Positions 24,519-34,274 are shown, numbered from the stretch's first letter. The stretch is 64,000 nucleotides of DNA from Methanolobus halotolerans (GCF_004745425.1 NZ_PGGK01000003.1:186001-250000); one strand, 5' to 3'. Notes: a model not told the origin generated them from the sequence alone. Program-made: numbers and translations.

Positions 24519-25646
24519 ATGTTGGAAGAAAAAGTTGGACCTTCTGAAATGATAGTGCACCTCGGACCACAACATCCCATGTTGCCAGGGCCATTCAGAC
24601 TGAACGCCAGGCTGAGAGGTGAAACTGTTGTTGATTCCGAGGTCGAGATGGGTTTCATTCACAAGGGAATTGAAAAGATCCTTGAGAACAAGACATATCT
24701 TCAGGGTATAACCATTGTTGACAGGATATGCTACCTTGCCGCACTGAGCAATGAAGAGGCATATGTTGGCTGTGTTGAGAAACTTGCAGGCATAGAAGTA
24801 CCTGAGAGATCACAGTATATTCGTGTTATCGTTGAAGAACTTTCCAGGTTGCAGAGCCATCTGCTTGGCATGGGTGAATATGCTTCATTTGTTGGTTTTG
24901 TAAGTATGTTCATGTATACCATCAAGGAAAGAGAAGATGTACTGAGCTTACTTGACTCCATTACCGGAGCCCGTATTACTCACAGCTTCCTGCGTTTTGG
25001 CGGTGTAAAGGATGACCTGCCTGCAGGATTCAAAGATGATGTAAAGCGTGTTTTCCCCAATGTGAGAAAAGCAATCGATTCCTATGAGGATATGTATCGT
25101 ACGGATGCCATCTACAAGGCAAGAACTGTAGGTGTAGGTGTGCTTACAGCTGATATTGCAAAGGATCTGGGAGTATCAGGACCACCACTCAGAGCCACAG
25201 GTGTCCCATTTGATATCAGGAAAGACGAACCTTATCTTGTTTATGAGGACCTTGATTTCAAAGTATGTACCGAGAAAGCTGGTGATGTATATGCCAGAAT
25301 ACAGGTACGTCTCGATGAGATGCGTGAAAGTATGTACATTATTGAGCAGTGTCTTGACCAGATTCCGGAAGGACCATTGTTCCCTGAGAACACTCCTTAT
25401 GGTAAGAGGTCACCGGTCATGAGAATTCCCGCCGGAGAAGTGTATCACCGTGTGGAGGACCCAAGAGGAGAAATGGGATTCTATATGGTGTCCGATGGCT
25501 CAGATAAACCTTACCGTGTGAAGGTAAGAGGGCCGGTATATCCGACATTGCAGGCATTGCCCCCTCTTCTGAAAGGCGTCAAGGTTGCAGATATCGTGGC
25601 AATTGCCGGAAGTATGGACACATGTACCAGCGAGGTTGACAGGTGA
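24519..25646 (+). CDS. fpoD: F420H2 dehydrogenase subunit FpoD (NuoD-like)
   Basis: This 375-residue protein is the 49-kDa subunit, derived from the large subunit of [NiFe] hydrogenases. HLGPQHPMLPGPFRLNARL and GFIHKGIEKI are at the N-terminus. The nickel-ligand cysteine pairs of hydrogenases are missing (the C-terminal motif reads DTCTSEVD), as expected for a non-hydrogenase. The methanophenazine site lies between this subunit and FpoB. The TGA overlaps the region carrying the fpoH ribosome binding site (AGGTGATT). Confidence 0.95.
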   Translation: MLEEKVGPSEMIVHLGPQHPMLPGPFRLNARLRGETVVDSEVEMGFIHKGIEKILENKTYLQGITIVDRICYLAALSNEEAYVGCVEKLAGIEVPERSQYIRVIVEELSRLQSHLLGMGEYASFVGFVSMFMYTIKEREDVLSLLDSITGARITHSFLRFGGVKDDLPAGFKDDVKRVFPNVRKAIDSYEDMYRTDAIYKARTVGVGVLTADIAKDLGVSGPPLRATGVPFDIRKDEPYLVYEDLDFKVCTEKAGDVYARIQVRLDEMRESMYIIEQCLDQIPEGPLFPENTPYGKRSPVMRIPAGEVYHRVEDPRGEMGFYMVSDGSDKPYRVKVRGPVYPTLQALPPLLKGVKVADIVAIAGSMDTCTSEVDR

Positions 25647-25651
25647 TTATT

Positions 25652-26677
25652 ATGGAGTTACCGGAAATTCTTTTCAATCCTCTTGTAAGAGGTATTCTGG
25701 GTCTTTGTCTGATGGGTGGCATATTCCTCGGCGCTATGGCTGTCATATGGTTCGAGCGTAAACTCTCGGCAGACATCCAGCAGAGATATGGTCCTATGAG
25801 GACAGGTCCCCATGGTATATTACAGCTGGTTGCCGATGCTATCAAGTTGTTCTCAAAAGAAGATATTATCCCGAAGAATGCTGACAGGTTATTGTTCGTT
25901 TCAGCGCCTATCCTTCTGCTGGGCTCTATTTTCCTGATGCTCGTCGCAATTCCTTTCGGTGCTGTAGTAATAAATGGTATCACATATCCAATTGCAGCAA
26001 CTGAGATGGATATCAGTATTCTCTATATTGAGGCTATGTCCGCGATCTCGATCGTAGGCATATTCATGGTTGCATACAGTGCGAACAACAAATACTCCCT
26101 TCTGGGTGCCTTCAGGAACTTTGCACGTATGATCGGATACGAGGTTCCTCTTGGTATTTGTATCGTGAGTGTTGCTGTCATGGCAGGTTCACTGAACATT
26201 GTCGAGATAGCTGAAGCACAGAGCCCTCTGTGGTTTATCGTAATGCAACCTTTAGGGTTTGTGGTATTCATTATCGCTATGCTGGCTGACATGGGACGTC
26301 TCCCGTTCGACCAGAACGAATCCGAAGAAGAACTGATCGCAGGATGGATCACTGAATACACAGGCATGAGATTCGGTCTTGGTTTCTTCGCAGAGTACAT
26401 GCACCTTATCCTTGGTTCAATGCTCATTACATTGTTGTTCCTTGGAGGATGGAATTTGCCTGCTGCACTTACCGCAAACACGATCCTTGGCATTATCCTT
26501 CCAACTGCTTTCTTCCTGGGTAAAGTAGTTCTGGTAATACTGGGAATAATCATGCTCAGATGGGCTGTTCCAAGGTTCAGGATCGACCAGGTAGTAGATC
26601 TGAGCTGGAAGCGACTTCTGCCTTTATCCCTCCTCAACCTCGGATGGGTAATTGCACTGGGTCTGCTGGGGGTATGA
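25652..26677 (+). CDS. fpoH: F420H2 dehydrogenase subunit FpoH (NuoH-like)
   Basis: This 341-residue membrane subunit has about eight helices and NuoH signatures: WFERKLSADIQQRYGP, FARMIGYEVPLGI and MGRLPFDQNESEEELI. It links the quinone-site subunits to the pumping arm. The ATG at 25652 is preferred over a GTG at 25643 because AGGTGATT lies just before it. Confidence 0.95.
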   Translation: MELPEILFNPLVRGILGLCLMGGIFLGAMAVIWFERKLSADIQQRYGPMRTGPHGILQLVADAIKLFSKEDIIPKNADRLLFVSAPILLLGSIFLMLVAIPFGAVVINGITYPIAATEMDISILYIEAMSAISIVGIFMVAYSANNKYSLLGAFRNFARMIGYEVPLGICIVSVAVMAGSLNIVEIAEAQSPLWFIVMQPLGFVVFIIAMLADMGRLPFDQNESEEELIAGWITEYTGMRFGLGFFAEYMHLILGSMLITLLFLGGWNLPAALTANTILGIILPTAFFLGKVVLVILGIIMLRWAVPRFRIDQVVDLSWKRLLPLSLLNLGWVIALGLLGV

Positions 26678-26681
26678 ATAA

Positions 26682-27125
26682 ATGGTCATTAAAAATGTGA
26701 TAAAAGCTATTAAGAACATTTACTTCGGCCCTCCTGTTACAAGAATGTGTCCGGAAGTACCCACAAAACTTGCAGACAGGTTCAGGGGCTTACAGAAACT
26801 TGACAAAAGCAAATGCATAGGTTGTGGAATATGTGCAAACACATGCCCCAACAACGCAATCAAGATAGTGAAGGCCCGTGTTAGTCCGGGCAGTGACAAA
26901 AAAAGATGGTTTCCCTCAATAGACATAGGCCACTGTCTGTTCTGTGGTCTTTGTATCGATCAATGTCCCAAGGATGCTCTTTCAAATACCAAGGTATACC
27001 TTACAGGCATAGTCCGCTGGAACCACGAGGACCTTCTGTTTACGCCGGATATGCTGGCAAGGGAAGTTGACATCAAAGCTGAGGAAGAAGCCGGTGAGGA
27101 GGTGAGCAGATGGACCCCACAATAG
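26682..27125 (+). CDS. fpoI: F420H2 dehydrogenase subunit FpoI (NuoI-like, 2x[4Fe-4S])
   Basis: This 147-residue protein carries two [4Fe-4S] motifs, CIGCGICANTCP (about residues 47-58) and CLFCGLCIDQCP (about 85-96). It transfers electrons from FpoF to FpoB. Its 3' end overlaps fpoJ by 16 bases, and GAGGAGGTGAGC within its coding sequence is the fpoJ ribosome binding site. Confidence 0.95.
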   Translation: MVIKNVIKAIKNIYFGPPVTRMCPEVPTKLADRFRGLQKLDKSKCIGCGICANTCPNNAIKIVKARVSPGSDKKRWFPSIDIGHCLFCGLCIDQCPKDALSNTKVYLTGIVRWNHEDLLFTPDMLAREVDIKAEEEAGEEVSRWTPQ

Positions 27126-27388
27126 GTAACATCCTTGAACTTATCATTTTCGTGATTCTGGCATTCACAGCGATAGTGTTCTCATTATTCGTTGTGACTG
27201 CAAGTAATGTTGTAAGATCGGCAATTGCACTGGTAATAACGATGTTCGTCATTGCTGCTCTGTACATAATGCTGAATGCCCAGTTCCTGGGAGTTGCTCA
27301 GGTACTTGTGTATATAGGTGCGATCGGTGTATTGATCCTGTTCGCAGTCATGCTTACAAAAAAGGAGTTTGGCACAGATGTTGAATAA
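27110..27388 (+). CDS. fpoJ: F420H2 dehydrogenase subunit FpoJ, N-terminal half
   Basis: This 92-residue protein has three membrane helices and matches the first half of NuoJ (SALALVITMF-like segment VVRSAIALVITMFVIAALY, then FLGVAQVLVYIGAIGVLILF). In Methanosarcina the NuoJ equivalent is likewise split in two genes, so this is not a frameshift artefact. It overlaps the next gene by 11 bases. Confidence 0.9.
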   Translation: MDPTIGNILELIIFVILAFTAIVFSLFVVTASNVVRSAIALVITMFVIAALYIMLNAQFLGVAQVLVYIGAIGVLILFAVMLTKKEFGTDVE

Positions 27389-27686
27389 AGAAATAACGTT
27401 TAACCCGATGAAGATACTCACATCAGCGTACCACTTCTTCAGACCGCGTGCACTTGGAATAACGGTTGCGTTCCTGTTCCTGGCGGTTCTTATGGTATCA
27501 GTGTTCTTCACGAGCTGGCCTTCTGTTGACCAGCTACCTCAGAACCTGGAAGATCCGAGTAATATCGAAGGGATCGGAGTAATGATCTTCACAGACTTTG
27601 TGGTACCTTTCGAGATCCTCTCCATTGTATTGTTGTCCTCAATGATAGGTGCCATCTATATGGCAAAAGGGGATGATGCCCAGTGA
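27378..27686 (+). CDS. fpoJ: F420H2 dehydrogenase subunit FpoJ, C-terminal half
   Basis: This 102-residue protein has two membrane helices separated by a periplasm-like loop ([20 protein letters not shown] is the second), matching the second half of NuoJ. The ATG at 27378 is preferred to a TTG at 27369, which sits directly on AAAGGAG. It overlaps fpoK by four bases (GTGA). Confidence 0.9.
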   Translation: MLNKEITFNPMKILTSAYHFFRPRALGITVAFLFLAVLMVSVFFTSWPSVDQLPQNLEDPSNIEGIGVMIFTDFVVPFEILSIVLLSSMIGAIYMAKGDDAQ

Positions 27687-27985
27687 TACCCATAGAACTC
27701 TATGTAGGACTTGCAGTGATCATATTCACAATCGGTCTCTATGGATTCATGACACAGCGCAGTGGTATCCGTATGCTGATGTCTGTCGAACTCATGCTCA
27801 ACTCCGCAAACCTCAATCTTGTTGCTTTCTCCAGCTACAATGCAGACCTCACCGGACAGGTGTTCGCTCTGTATTCTATCGCACTGGCAGCATGTGAGGC
27901 AGCTATCGGATTCGCGATACTTATGACCATCTTCAGGATGAGGGATACGATCAATCTCGATTCATTTAACATATTGAGGTGGTAA
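27683..27985 (+). CDS. fpoK: F420H2 dehydrogenase subunit FpoK (NuoK-like)
   Basis: This 100-residue subunit has three helices with the conserved membrane Glu residues ([18 protein letters not shown] and [14 protein letters not shown]). It is part of the proton-translocating arm. Translation starts at GTG, coupled to the stop of the preceding gene through GTGA. Confidence 0.95.
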   Translation: MIPIELYVGLAVIIFTIGLYGFMTQRSGIRMLMSVELMLNSANLNLVAFSSYNADLTGQVFALYSIALAACEAAIGFAILMTIFRMRDTINLDSFNILRW

Positions 27986-27987
27986 AA

Positions 27988-30000
27988 ATGGCAATTGGAG
28001 ATTTAGCATTCTTAATACCACTCTTACCTGCACTTGCCTTTGTGCTGACATTCTTCCTGGGGAAGAAACTGCCAAATGGCGGTGCGATAATACCAATAGC
28101 AGCGATCGCTACATCTTTTGTAATATCTCTGCTCATAACTTTGAACCTGCTTCAGAACCCCGGAGAGGTAATTACCCAGTCTTACAGCTGGTTTGCTATG
28201 TTTAATTTAGGTATCCTGGTAGACCCGCTTGCAGCTGTAATGCTTACAATGGTGACATTTGTCAGTCTGCTCATTCACATCTATTCAGTGGGCTACATGT
28301 CTCATGACAGGTCACAGTCCAGATACTTTGCTGAGACTGCACTGTTCACTGCATCAATGTTGAGCCTGATCCTTTCAGATAACATCCTGCAGCTCTTCAT
28401 CAGCTGGGAACTCGTGGGTGTATGTTCATATCTGCTCATCGGTTTCTGGTACCAGAAGCCTGCTGCAGCAACAGCTGCAAAGAAAGCGTTCCTGACAACC
28501 AGGATCGGTGACGTTATGTTCCTTGCAGGTATCGTTATACTTTTCTCAGACCTCTTCAAGATATTCAATGGCACTATCCCTGATGGTGTCTTTATCATGA
28601 GATTCGACGAGATATTCGCTCACATTCCGGAACTTGCAGCAATGAATGCAAACATCCTTGGAATGGAAGTGAGCCACATTACTATTATCACACTGCTTTT
28701 CTTCGGCGGTGCAGTAGGTAAATCCGGTCAGTTCCCGCTTCATGTATGGCTTCCTGACGCAATGGAAGGTCCTACAACTGTTTCTGCCCTCATACACGCA
28801 GCAACAATGGTTACAGCCGGTGTCTATCTGGTTGCAAGAACATTCCCGATGTTCATAGCAGCTCCGGATACCCTGCTTGTGGTTGCATACCTTGGTGCTT
28901 TCACAGCGATATTCGCAGCGACCATGGGTATAGTGATGAACGACCTTAAGCGTGTACTTGCATACTCCACTATCAGCCAGCTCGGTTATATGATGCTTGG
29001 CCTTGGTATCGGAGCAGCGATTGGTGCAGAGGCAGTCGGTATGTCCATCTTCCACCTGATCAATCACGCATTCTTCAAAGCCCTGCTCTTCCTGTGTGCC
29101 GGTAGCGTTATTCACGCAGTGGGCACCCACGATATGAGGCAGCTTGGAGGTGTGGCAAAGGTCATGCCGATAACAGCGGCAACGATGATCATCGCAGCTC
29201 TTTCACTGGCAGGTTTTGGTATACCGGGAACTATCTTCGGTACAAGTGGCTTCTTCAGTAAGGATGCTATCATCGAGGGTGCATATCTTTTCGGTGAAAG
29301 CAGCGGAATGTGGATCCCATACGTACTTTCCATAGTTGCGGCCCTGCTGACGTCCATCTACATATTCAGGCTGATATTCATGACATTCTTCGGTAAGCCA
29401 CGTACGGATTACGGAGGACATGAGTCTCATGCGTCAATGACGATACCACTCTCAATACTCGCACTGCTGGCACTCTTCTTCGGAGGTCTTACTTCCCGGA
29501 GGTTCAATGACTTTGTCAGCGAGACTTTTGGAAATAACTTTGTCAACATGAACATTCCTGAACTTGCAGAGATGGGAGGTTATCATCTTGCAGCCCATGT
29601 AGGACATGAGCCGGTGCTCATACTCTGGATGCCGTTGATAGTTGCAGTCGCAGGTCTTCTGATCGCCTACCTGATATACGGACTGAAAGTGGTCAACATG
29701 GATAACCTTGTCTCAAGGAACAACCCGGTTTACAAACTCCTTTACAACAGGTACTACCAGAATGCGATCTTTACAGACTTCATTTCTGTCAAGATCATCT
29801 ACGAAGGATTTGCATTTGCAGTCCGTTCTATAGACCGTGGATTTGACTGGGTCGTTAACTGGATAAGTGATGTCACGATTGAGACCGGAGATTCACTCCG
29901 TCAGTTCCAGACCGGAGTGATACAGACCTACGCTACCGCCGTGGTGGCAGGAGTCGGTCTCCTGATAGTGCTTATCAAAGTGATTATGGAGGTAATCTAA
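27988..30000 (+). CDS. fpoL: F420H2 dehydrogenase subunit FpoL (NuoL-like antiporter subunit)
   Basis: This 670-residue protein with some 15-16 membrane helices is the most distal pump subunit. Its signatures include FISWELVGVCSYLLIGFWY, AVGKSGQFPLHVWLPDAMEG, LIHAATMVTAGVYL and the lateral-helix C-terminus. Membrane Lys and Glu residues needed for pumping are present. The ATG at 27988 follows GAGGTGGTAAAA. The stop overlaps the start of fpoM by one base (TAATG). Confidence 0.95.
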   Translation: MAIGDLAFLIPLLPALAFVLTFFLGKKLPNGGAIIPIAAIATSFVISLLITLNLLQNPGEVITQSYSWFAMFNLGILVDPLAAVMLTMVTFVSLLIHIYSVGYMSHDRSQSRYFAETALFTASMLSLILSDNILQLFISWELVGVCSYLLIGFWYQKPAAATAAKKAFLTTRIGDVMFLAGIVILFSDLFKIFNGTIPDGVFIMRFDEIFAHIPELAAMNANILGMEVSHITIITLLFFGGAVGKSGQFPLHVWLPDAMEGPTTVSALIHAATMVTAGVYLVARTFPMFIAAPDTLLVVAYLGAFTAIFAATMGIVMNDLKRVLAYSTISQLGYMMLGLGIGAAIGAEAVGMSIFHLINHAFFKALLFLCAGSVIHAVGTHDMRQLGGVAKVMPITAATMIIAALSLAGFGIPGTIFGTSGFFSKDAIIEGAYLFGESSGMWIPYVLSIVAALLTSIYIFRLIFMTFFGKPRTDYGGHESHASMTIPLSILALLALFFGGLTSRRFNDFVSETFGNNFVNMNIPELAEMGGYHLAAHVGHEPVLILWMPLIVAVAGLLIAYLIYGLKVVNMDNLVSRNNPVYKLLYNRYYQNAIFTDFISVKIIYEGFAFAVRSIDRGFDWVVNWISDVTIETGDSLRQFQTGVIQTYATAVVAGVGLLIVLIKVIMEVI

Positions 30001-31487
30001 TGTTGCCGATACTATCTTTAATCGTGCTGATACCTCTGATATTTGCAGCACTTACCTTACTAACAAAAACAAAACAACAGGCAAGAGCAATGGCTCTTGT
30101 AGCTACAGTTGCAGTACTGGTACTCACGATGTATATGTACTTCAACTTTGACAGTACAATAGCAGAGAATCAGTTTGTAGAGATGTATCAGTGGGTTCCG
30201 TCCCTCGGTATTACATATCACCTTGGTGTAGATGGGATAGCAATGCCATTGATACTTCTCAATGCGATAGTGCTTCCATTCCTTATTCTCTTCACATGGA
30301 ATGACGAAAGAAAATCACCCAACAGGTTCTATGCGCTCATTCTGGCAACAGAGGGTGCAGCCATCGGTGTCTTTGCAGCACTGGATTTTTTCCTGTTCTA
30401 CATATTCTGGGAACTTACCCTCATACCGCTCTTCTTCATGGTGAGCATATGGGGCGGTCCTAACAAACACCACGCCTCCATCAAGTTCTTCATCTATACA
30501 CATGTAGCATCCCTTGTAATGCTGCTCGGTATCTTCGGACTGTACTTTGCAGCCTGGGAAGCCACAGGAACACCAAGCCTGGACATTCCGTATCTGCTTT
30601 CACAGTTCCAGTTCATCGAGTCCGGCCTGATGAAGGATATGATAGTCCTTGCACTGCTTTTCGGTTTTATAGTCAAGTTGCCTGTGTTCCCATTCCACTC
30701 ATGGCAACCTGATGCATATACCGAGGCACCTACTGCAGGCAGTGTGCTCTTTGTAATGCTAAAGATCGGTGGATACGGTATCTTCAAGATCGTGCTCCCA
30801 CTGCTCCCTTTCACAGCATCACCCGGCCTTATGATCAATATACTGGCAGCTGTTGGTGCGATAAGCATAATATACGGAGCATTCGCTGCCCTTGCACAGA
30901 AGGACCTTAAGAGAATGATCGCCTACTCCAGTGTGAGTCACATGGGGTATGTTACTCTGGGTGCAGCCGGCATGGTCTCACTATCCGTTTCAGGTGCGAT
31001 GTTCCAGCAGTTCTCACACGGGCTTATCATGAGTGTTATGTTCATGGCCAGCGGCGTTATCAACTCGACAGCAGGAACAAGGATCATGAATGATCTTGGC
31101 GGACTGGCACAAAGGATGCCAAAGCTGGCTGTAATTATGGTGCTGACCTTTATGGCATCCCTTGGCCTTCCAGGGCTCACCGGGTTTATTGCAGAGGTAT
31201 CTGTCCTTGCAGGATCCTTCGTGAACCTGCCGGCATATGTGATAATCGCACTGCTTGCTATTGTTATTACAGCTGCATACCACCTGTGGGCCCTTCAGAG
31301 AACAATGTTCGGTGTATTCAATGAAAAACTGGGTACAATTGTCGATATCAATGGATATCAGACATTGTCTATGGGAATCATTGCAATACTCATACTGTAC
31401 TTTGGACTTAATCCAAGTCCGGTGCTTGATATGATGTTGACAAATTCAGAAAACATAATCAGCCTGATGGCTGTTATGGGGGTGTGA
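30000..31487 (+). CDS. fpoM: F420H2 dehydrogenase subunit FpoM (NuoM-like antiporter subunit)
   Basis: This 495-residue subunit of about 14 helices is related to Mrp antiporters. It carries LGVDGIAMPLILLNAIVLP, FYIFWELTLIPLFFMV, KLPVFPFHSWQPDAYTEAPT and LKRMIAYSSVSHMGYV, the NuoM hallmarks including the pumping Glu and Lys residues. It overlaps fpoL by one base and is three bases from fpoN. Confidence 0.95.
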   Translation: MLPILSLIVLIPLIFAALTLLTKTKQQARAMALVATVAVLVLTMYMYFNFDSTIAENQFVEMYQWVPSLGITYHLGVDGIAMPLILLNAIVLPFLILFTWNDERKSPNRFYALILATEGAAIGVFAALDFFLFYIFWELTLIPLFFMVSIWGGPNKHHASIKFFIYTHVASLVMLLGIFGLYFAAWEATGTPSLDIPYLLSQFQFIESGLMKDMIVLALLFGFIVKLPVFPFHSWQPDAYTEAPTAGSVLFVMLKIGGYGIFKIVLPLLPFTASPGLMINILAAVGAISIIYGAFAALAQKDLKRMIAYSSVSHMGYVTLGAAGMVSLSVSGAMFQQFSHGLIMSVMFMASGVINSTAGTRIMNDLGGLAQRMPKLAVIMVLTFMASLGLPGLTGFIAEVSVLAGSFVNLPAYVIIALLAIVITAAYHLWALQRTMFGVFNEKLGTIVDINGYQTLSMGIIAILILYFGLNPSPVLDMMLTNSENIISLMAVMGV

Positions 31488-31490
31488 TTC

Positions 31491-32942
31491 ATGGACCTGA
31501 TGTTATTAGCTCCTGAACTTACCCTCGTAGTAACTGGCCTGGCTGTATTGCTTATAGGCCTTTTCATACCAGTTGGCTCAAAAAAGATACTGGGCTTCCT
31601 TGCAACTCTCGGTATCCTTGCTGCACTGGCACTGACAGTTACCAGCCTTGGAACCGAAGCGACAATGTTCGATGAAACATTGTCGATCGATGCGCTATCC
31701 CAATTCTTCAAGATAGTGTTCCTGGTCGTCTTGCTGCTGGTTTCGATCGCATCTATAAAATACACGGAAGGTAGTGATAACACAGAGGAGTTCTTCTCCC
31801 TGGCGATCTTCGCAACCATAGGAATGATGTTCGTTGCATCCGCAAACGACCTGATGGTACTTTTCGTGGCATTTGAACTTGCAAGTCTGGCAACCTATGC
31901 ACTGGCAGGATTCGAGAAGAACAATCCAAGATCTATCGAAGCTTCAATGAAGTACTTCATGATCGGTTCCCTTTCGGCTGCACTCCTGCTCTTTGGTATC
32001 AGTTTCATCTACGGAATGACCGGTACCACCAGTATCCCGGCTATTGCAGCAAATGCGGGAGGACTTGTAACAAACCCGATAGGAATTGTTGCATTAGTTC
32101 TCATGTTAGCTGGCTTTGGTTTCAAGATAGCCCTTGTACCATTCCATATGTGGGCACCTGACACATACCAGGGTTCACCTTCAGTGGTCTCAGCCCTGCT
32201 TGCAGCCGGTTCCAAGAAGATGGGTATCGTTGCGGCATTCAAGGTCTTCATTATCGCCCTGATAGCCTTGCAGGCGGAATGGCAGATGGTGTTCGCAATC
32301 CTGGCGGTCGTGACAATGACCTATGGTAACGTTGTCGCACTGTCCCAGACCAGTGTCAAGAGAATGCTTGCATATTCTTCCCTTGCGCAGGCAGGCTATA
32401 TCTCAATGGCATTCGTTGTACTGACACCCATGGCACTTGGCGGTGGTATACTCTATGCACTGTCACACGGTTTCATGAAAGCCGGAGCTTTCATCGCAAC
32501 AGGAGCAGTAGTGTATATGGTACTTTCACAGAACAAGAATACTGAGAACCCTGACCACCTGGATAACTTCAGGGGCCTTGGCAGGAGAATGCCGATAACA
32601 GCACTCTCCATGACCATCTTCGTATTCGCTCTGGCAGGCATCCCGCTTACAGCAGGTTACATGAGCAAGTTCATACTGTTCTCATCAACCATACAGTCAG
32701 GGCTTGTCTGGCTTGCAGTAATTGCCATACTTAACAGTGCACTGTCACTGTACTATTATGCAAGGGTCGTAAAGTACATGTACTTCCTGCCGACAGATGC
32801 AGAAAGGGTATCAGAACCTCTTCCATACACGATCGCTCTGGCAGTAGCTGTCATCGGCGTACTTGCAATTGGTTTCTGGCCTGAGCCATTCGTCCACTGG
32901 GCAATGGAAGCAGCAAAGGTATTGATTCCCGGAGGAATATAA
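31491..32942 (+). CDS. fpoN: F420H2 dehydrogenase subunit FpoN (NuoN-like antiporter subunit)
   Basis: This 483-residue antiporter-like subunit has about 14 helices with VAFELASLATYALAGFEKNN, KIALVPFHMWAPDTYQG, SVKRMLAYSSLAQAGYISMA and a C-terminal GFWPEPF. It completes the pump modules. GGAGGAATATAA at its end supplies the ribosome binding site of fpoO, whose ATG directly follows the stop codon. Confidence 0.95.
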   Translation: MDLMLLAPELTLVVTGLAVLLIGLFIPVGSKKILGFLATLGILAALALTVTSLGTEATMFDETLSIDALSQFFKIVFLVVLLLVSIASIKYTEGSDNTEEFFSLAIFATIGMMFVASANDLMVLFVAFELASLATYALAGFEKNNPRSIEASMKYFMIGSLSAALLLFGISFIYGMTGTTSIPAIAANAGGLVTNPIGIVALVLMLAGFGFKIALVPFHMWAPDTYQGSPSVVSALLAAGSKKMGIVAAFKVFIIALIALQAEWQMVFAILAVVTMTYGNVVALSQTSVKRMLAYSSLAQAGYISMAFVVLTPMALGGGILYALSHGFMKAGAFIATGAVVYMVLSQNKNTENPDHLDNFRGLGRRMPITALSMTIFVFALAGIPLTAGYMSKFILFSSTIQSGLVWLAVIAILNSALSLYYYARVVKYMYFLPTDAERVSEPLPYTIALAVAVIGVLAIGFWPEPFVHWAMEAAKVLIPGGI

Positions 32943-33302
32943 ATGGCAGACTGTGATCTTTGTGGAGTAGCCCTCCCAACCCTTGTTCCTGTAAAGGTGT
33001 ACAAACCCGGGTTTGCTGACTCATATCCACAGGGTATGTGGCAGGGTCTTTGCGAACAATGCGTAAGCGCCGCAATAAAGGCAAATCAGGAGAGCACCGG
33101 CACCGGGACTACCGGTACATGCCAGTTATGTGGCTCCGCAGAACGCCTGTTTGATGTGCATATCAGCAGACCCTCTTTCTCCAAAGGTGCAGAGGGGGAT
33201 ACTGTTCATATCTGCAAGAGATGCCTTAATTCAATTGAACAGGCCAAAGTTGAGTGGGATCGCGATAAGGCTACACACCCGCACGAACATATAACAGACT
33301 GA
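32943..33302 (+). CDS. fpoO: F420H2 dehydrogenase subunit FpoO
   Basis: This 119-residue protein is the last gene of the operon and has no complex I counterpart. It has four paired cysteines: CDLCG (about residues 4-8), CEQC, CQLCG and CKRC, consistent with two zinc ribbons or an iron-sulfur site. The tail is charged with HPHEH. FpoO is known from Methanosarcina operons; its role is unclear, and FpoF, the F420H2-oxidising subunit, is encoded elsewhere. Confidence 0.9.
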   Translation: MADCDLCGVALPTLVPVKVYKPGFADSYPQGMWQGLCEQCVSAAIKANQESTGTGTTGTCQLCGSAERLFDVHISRPSFSKGAEGDTVHICKRCLNSIEQAKVEWDRDKATHPHEHITD

Positions 33303-33321
33303 GCAAGTAAAGTCAAAATGA

Positions 33322-33353
33322 GCCGGCAGTGCTGTCGGTTCATGTTCTTTTTT
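33322..33353 (+). terminator. Terminator of the fpo operon
   Basis: About 20 bases after fpoO a hairpin GCCGGCA-GTGC-TGTCGGT (33322-33339, with G-U pairs) is followed by CATGTTCTTTTTT (T run 33348-33353). The position and T run fit termination of the thirteen-gene fpo transcript. Confidence 0.65.
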
Positions 33354-33482
33354 ATAAATATCTATCCTTACCGGTCGCAAAGGTTTCTTCTTTGACACTG
33401 GTGCTTTGGAATATTGTCTGCTTTCTCATGTACTATTAAAAAGGTCAGCAAAAAGAGAAGTCTGGAATTTTGAAAATTATTC

Positions 33483-33758
33483 TTAAGACTTATGCTGTGT
33501 CCATCTGTCTATATCTTTGTCTATCTTTTCAACATCCTCTTCGATTCTCTTTTGCATATCCTCTGTCAAACCTTTAACACCTAAGGCTCTTCTGATATCT
33601 GACGTGCTCTCATATTTTTTGTCAGGAATATCCTGCAGATCAGAGATTATATTCTCGGAAGCATGATGTTTTTTAGCATAGTCCAGAATGTCTCTTTTAT
33701 TCTTCGGATACTCTATTCCTTCCAGTGCTTCCTGTACAGCAGTTGCATTGCTTCTCAT
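33483..33758 (-). CDS. DUF2795 family protein (paralogue 1)
   Basis: This 91-residue protein has the DUF2795 pattern: MRSNATAVQEALEGIEYPKN, ILDYAKKHHASENIISDLQD and the IPDKKYESTSDI end, followed by an extra acidic helix (about 62-91). The fold is a small helical module of unknown function, sometimes linked to stress. The leader (TTTAAACGGGGGAGTGAAACT) and TATA element (TTTATTTATACT, 33812-33823) are very like those of the other copies at 33969, 34546 and 36647. Confidence 0.8.
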   Translation of the reverse strand: MRSNATAVQEALEGIEYPKNKRDILDYAKKHHASENIISDLQDIPDKKYESTSDIRRALGVKGLTEDMQKRIEEDVEKIDKDIDRWTQHKS

Positions 33759-33910
33759 AGTTTCACTCCCCCGTTTAAAGGAATAATCATAGCTAGTATG
33801 TCATGCAGTAGTATAAATAAACACTAGAATTACATATAGATATTAAATAAAATATATAAATGATAACTTCCTGCCAGTGTAGATGCTCTAAGTTCTGATT
33901 AAATAACTAT

Positions 33911-33937
33911 AAGCCGGCCTGATGATCTGGCCGGCTT
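33911..33937 (-). terminator. Hairpin terminator after DUF2795 paralogue 2
   Basis: AAGCCGGCC (33911-33919) and GGCCGGCTT (33929-33937) form a perfect 9-bp stem with a nine-base loop, directly downstream of the minus-strand gene ending at 33969. It is followed on that strand by the AT-rich ATAGTTATTTAAT. Confidence 0.7.
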
Positions 33938-33968
33938 TGCTTTCAAGATATCTATCTGGAAAAAGAAC

Positions 33969-34274
33969 TTATGCTCCTCCTCTTCCACCAAAACCCTGAC
34001 TGCTGCCTCCGTATGAACTGTCAGAGCTTTCCTTTGAACTCCCTGACATCGGATCTTGACTGGACTTAGAAGAACTGCTCTTAGAAGAATTGCTTTCAAG
34101 CTCTCTACTGATCTGCTCAGGACCTGTGTAGGCTTTTTCTGAAATGCTCCGCAGTTCGGACATTATGTTATCAGAAGCATCATGTTGTCTGGCATATTCA
34201 ATAATTTCCTGTTTCCTTTTCGGATAATCCATGCCCCATAATGCTTTCTCAACTTCAGCGGCATTACTTCTCAT
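33969..34274 (-). CDS. DUF2795 family protein (paralogue 2) with Ser/Gly-rich tail
   Basis: This 101-residue protein begins MRSNAAEVEKALWGMDYPKR and continues IIEYARQHDASDNIMSELRS, the DUF2795 module. The C-terminal 45 residues are a Ser/Gly/Lys-rich low-complexity tail (SSKSSQDPMSGSS ... GGRGGA). The start at 34274 is chosen because AGGAGGGAGGTGAATTT lies directly upstream; an upstream in-frame start would include this site. TATA sequence ATTTATATCA lies near 34331-34340. Confidence 0.8.
   Translation of the reverse strand: MRSNAAEVEKALWGMDYPKRKQEIIEYARQHDASDNIMSELRSISEKAYTGPEQISRELESNSSKSSSSKSSQDPMSGSSKESSDSSYGGSSQGFGGRGGA

Noticed and set aside
24519-25646. FpoD as a hydrogenase large subunit
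   Set aside because: The N- and C-terminal Cys pairs that bind nickel are absent and the gene stands in a full fpo operon.
27110-27686. Split of FpoJ as a frameshift
   Set aside because: Each half has its own ribosome binding site and start, and a split J is the known arrangement in Methanosarcina fpo operons.
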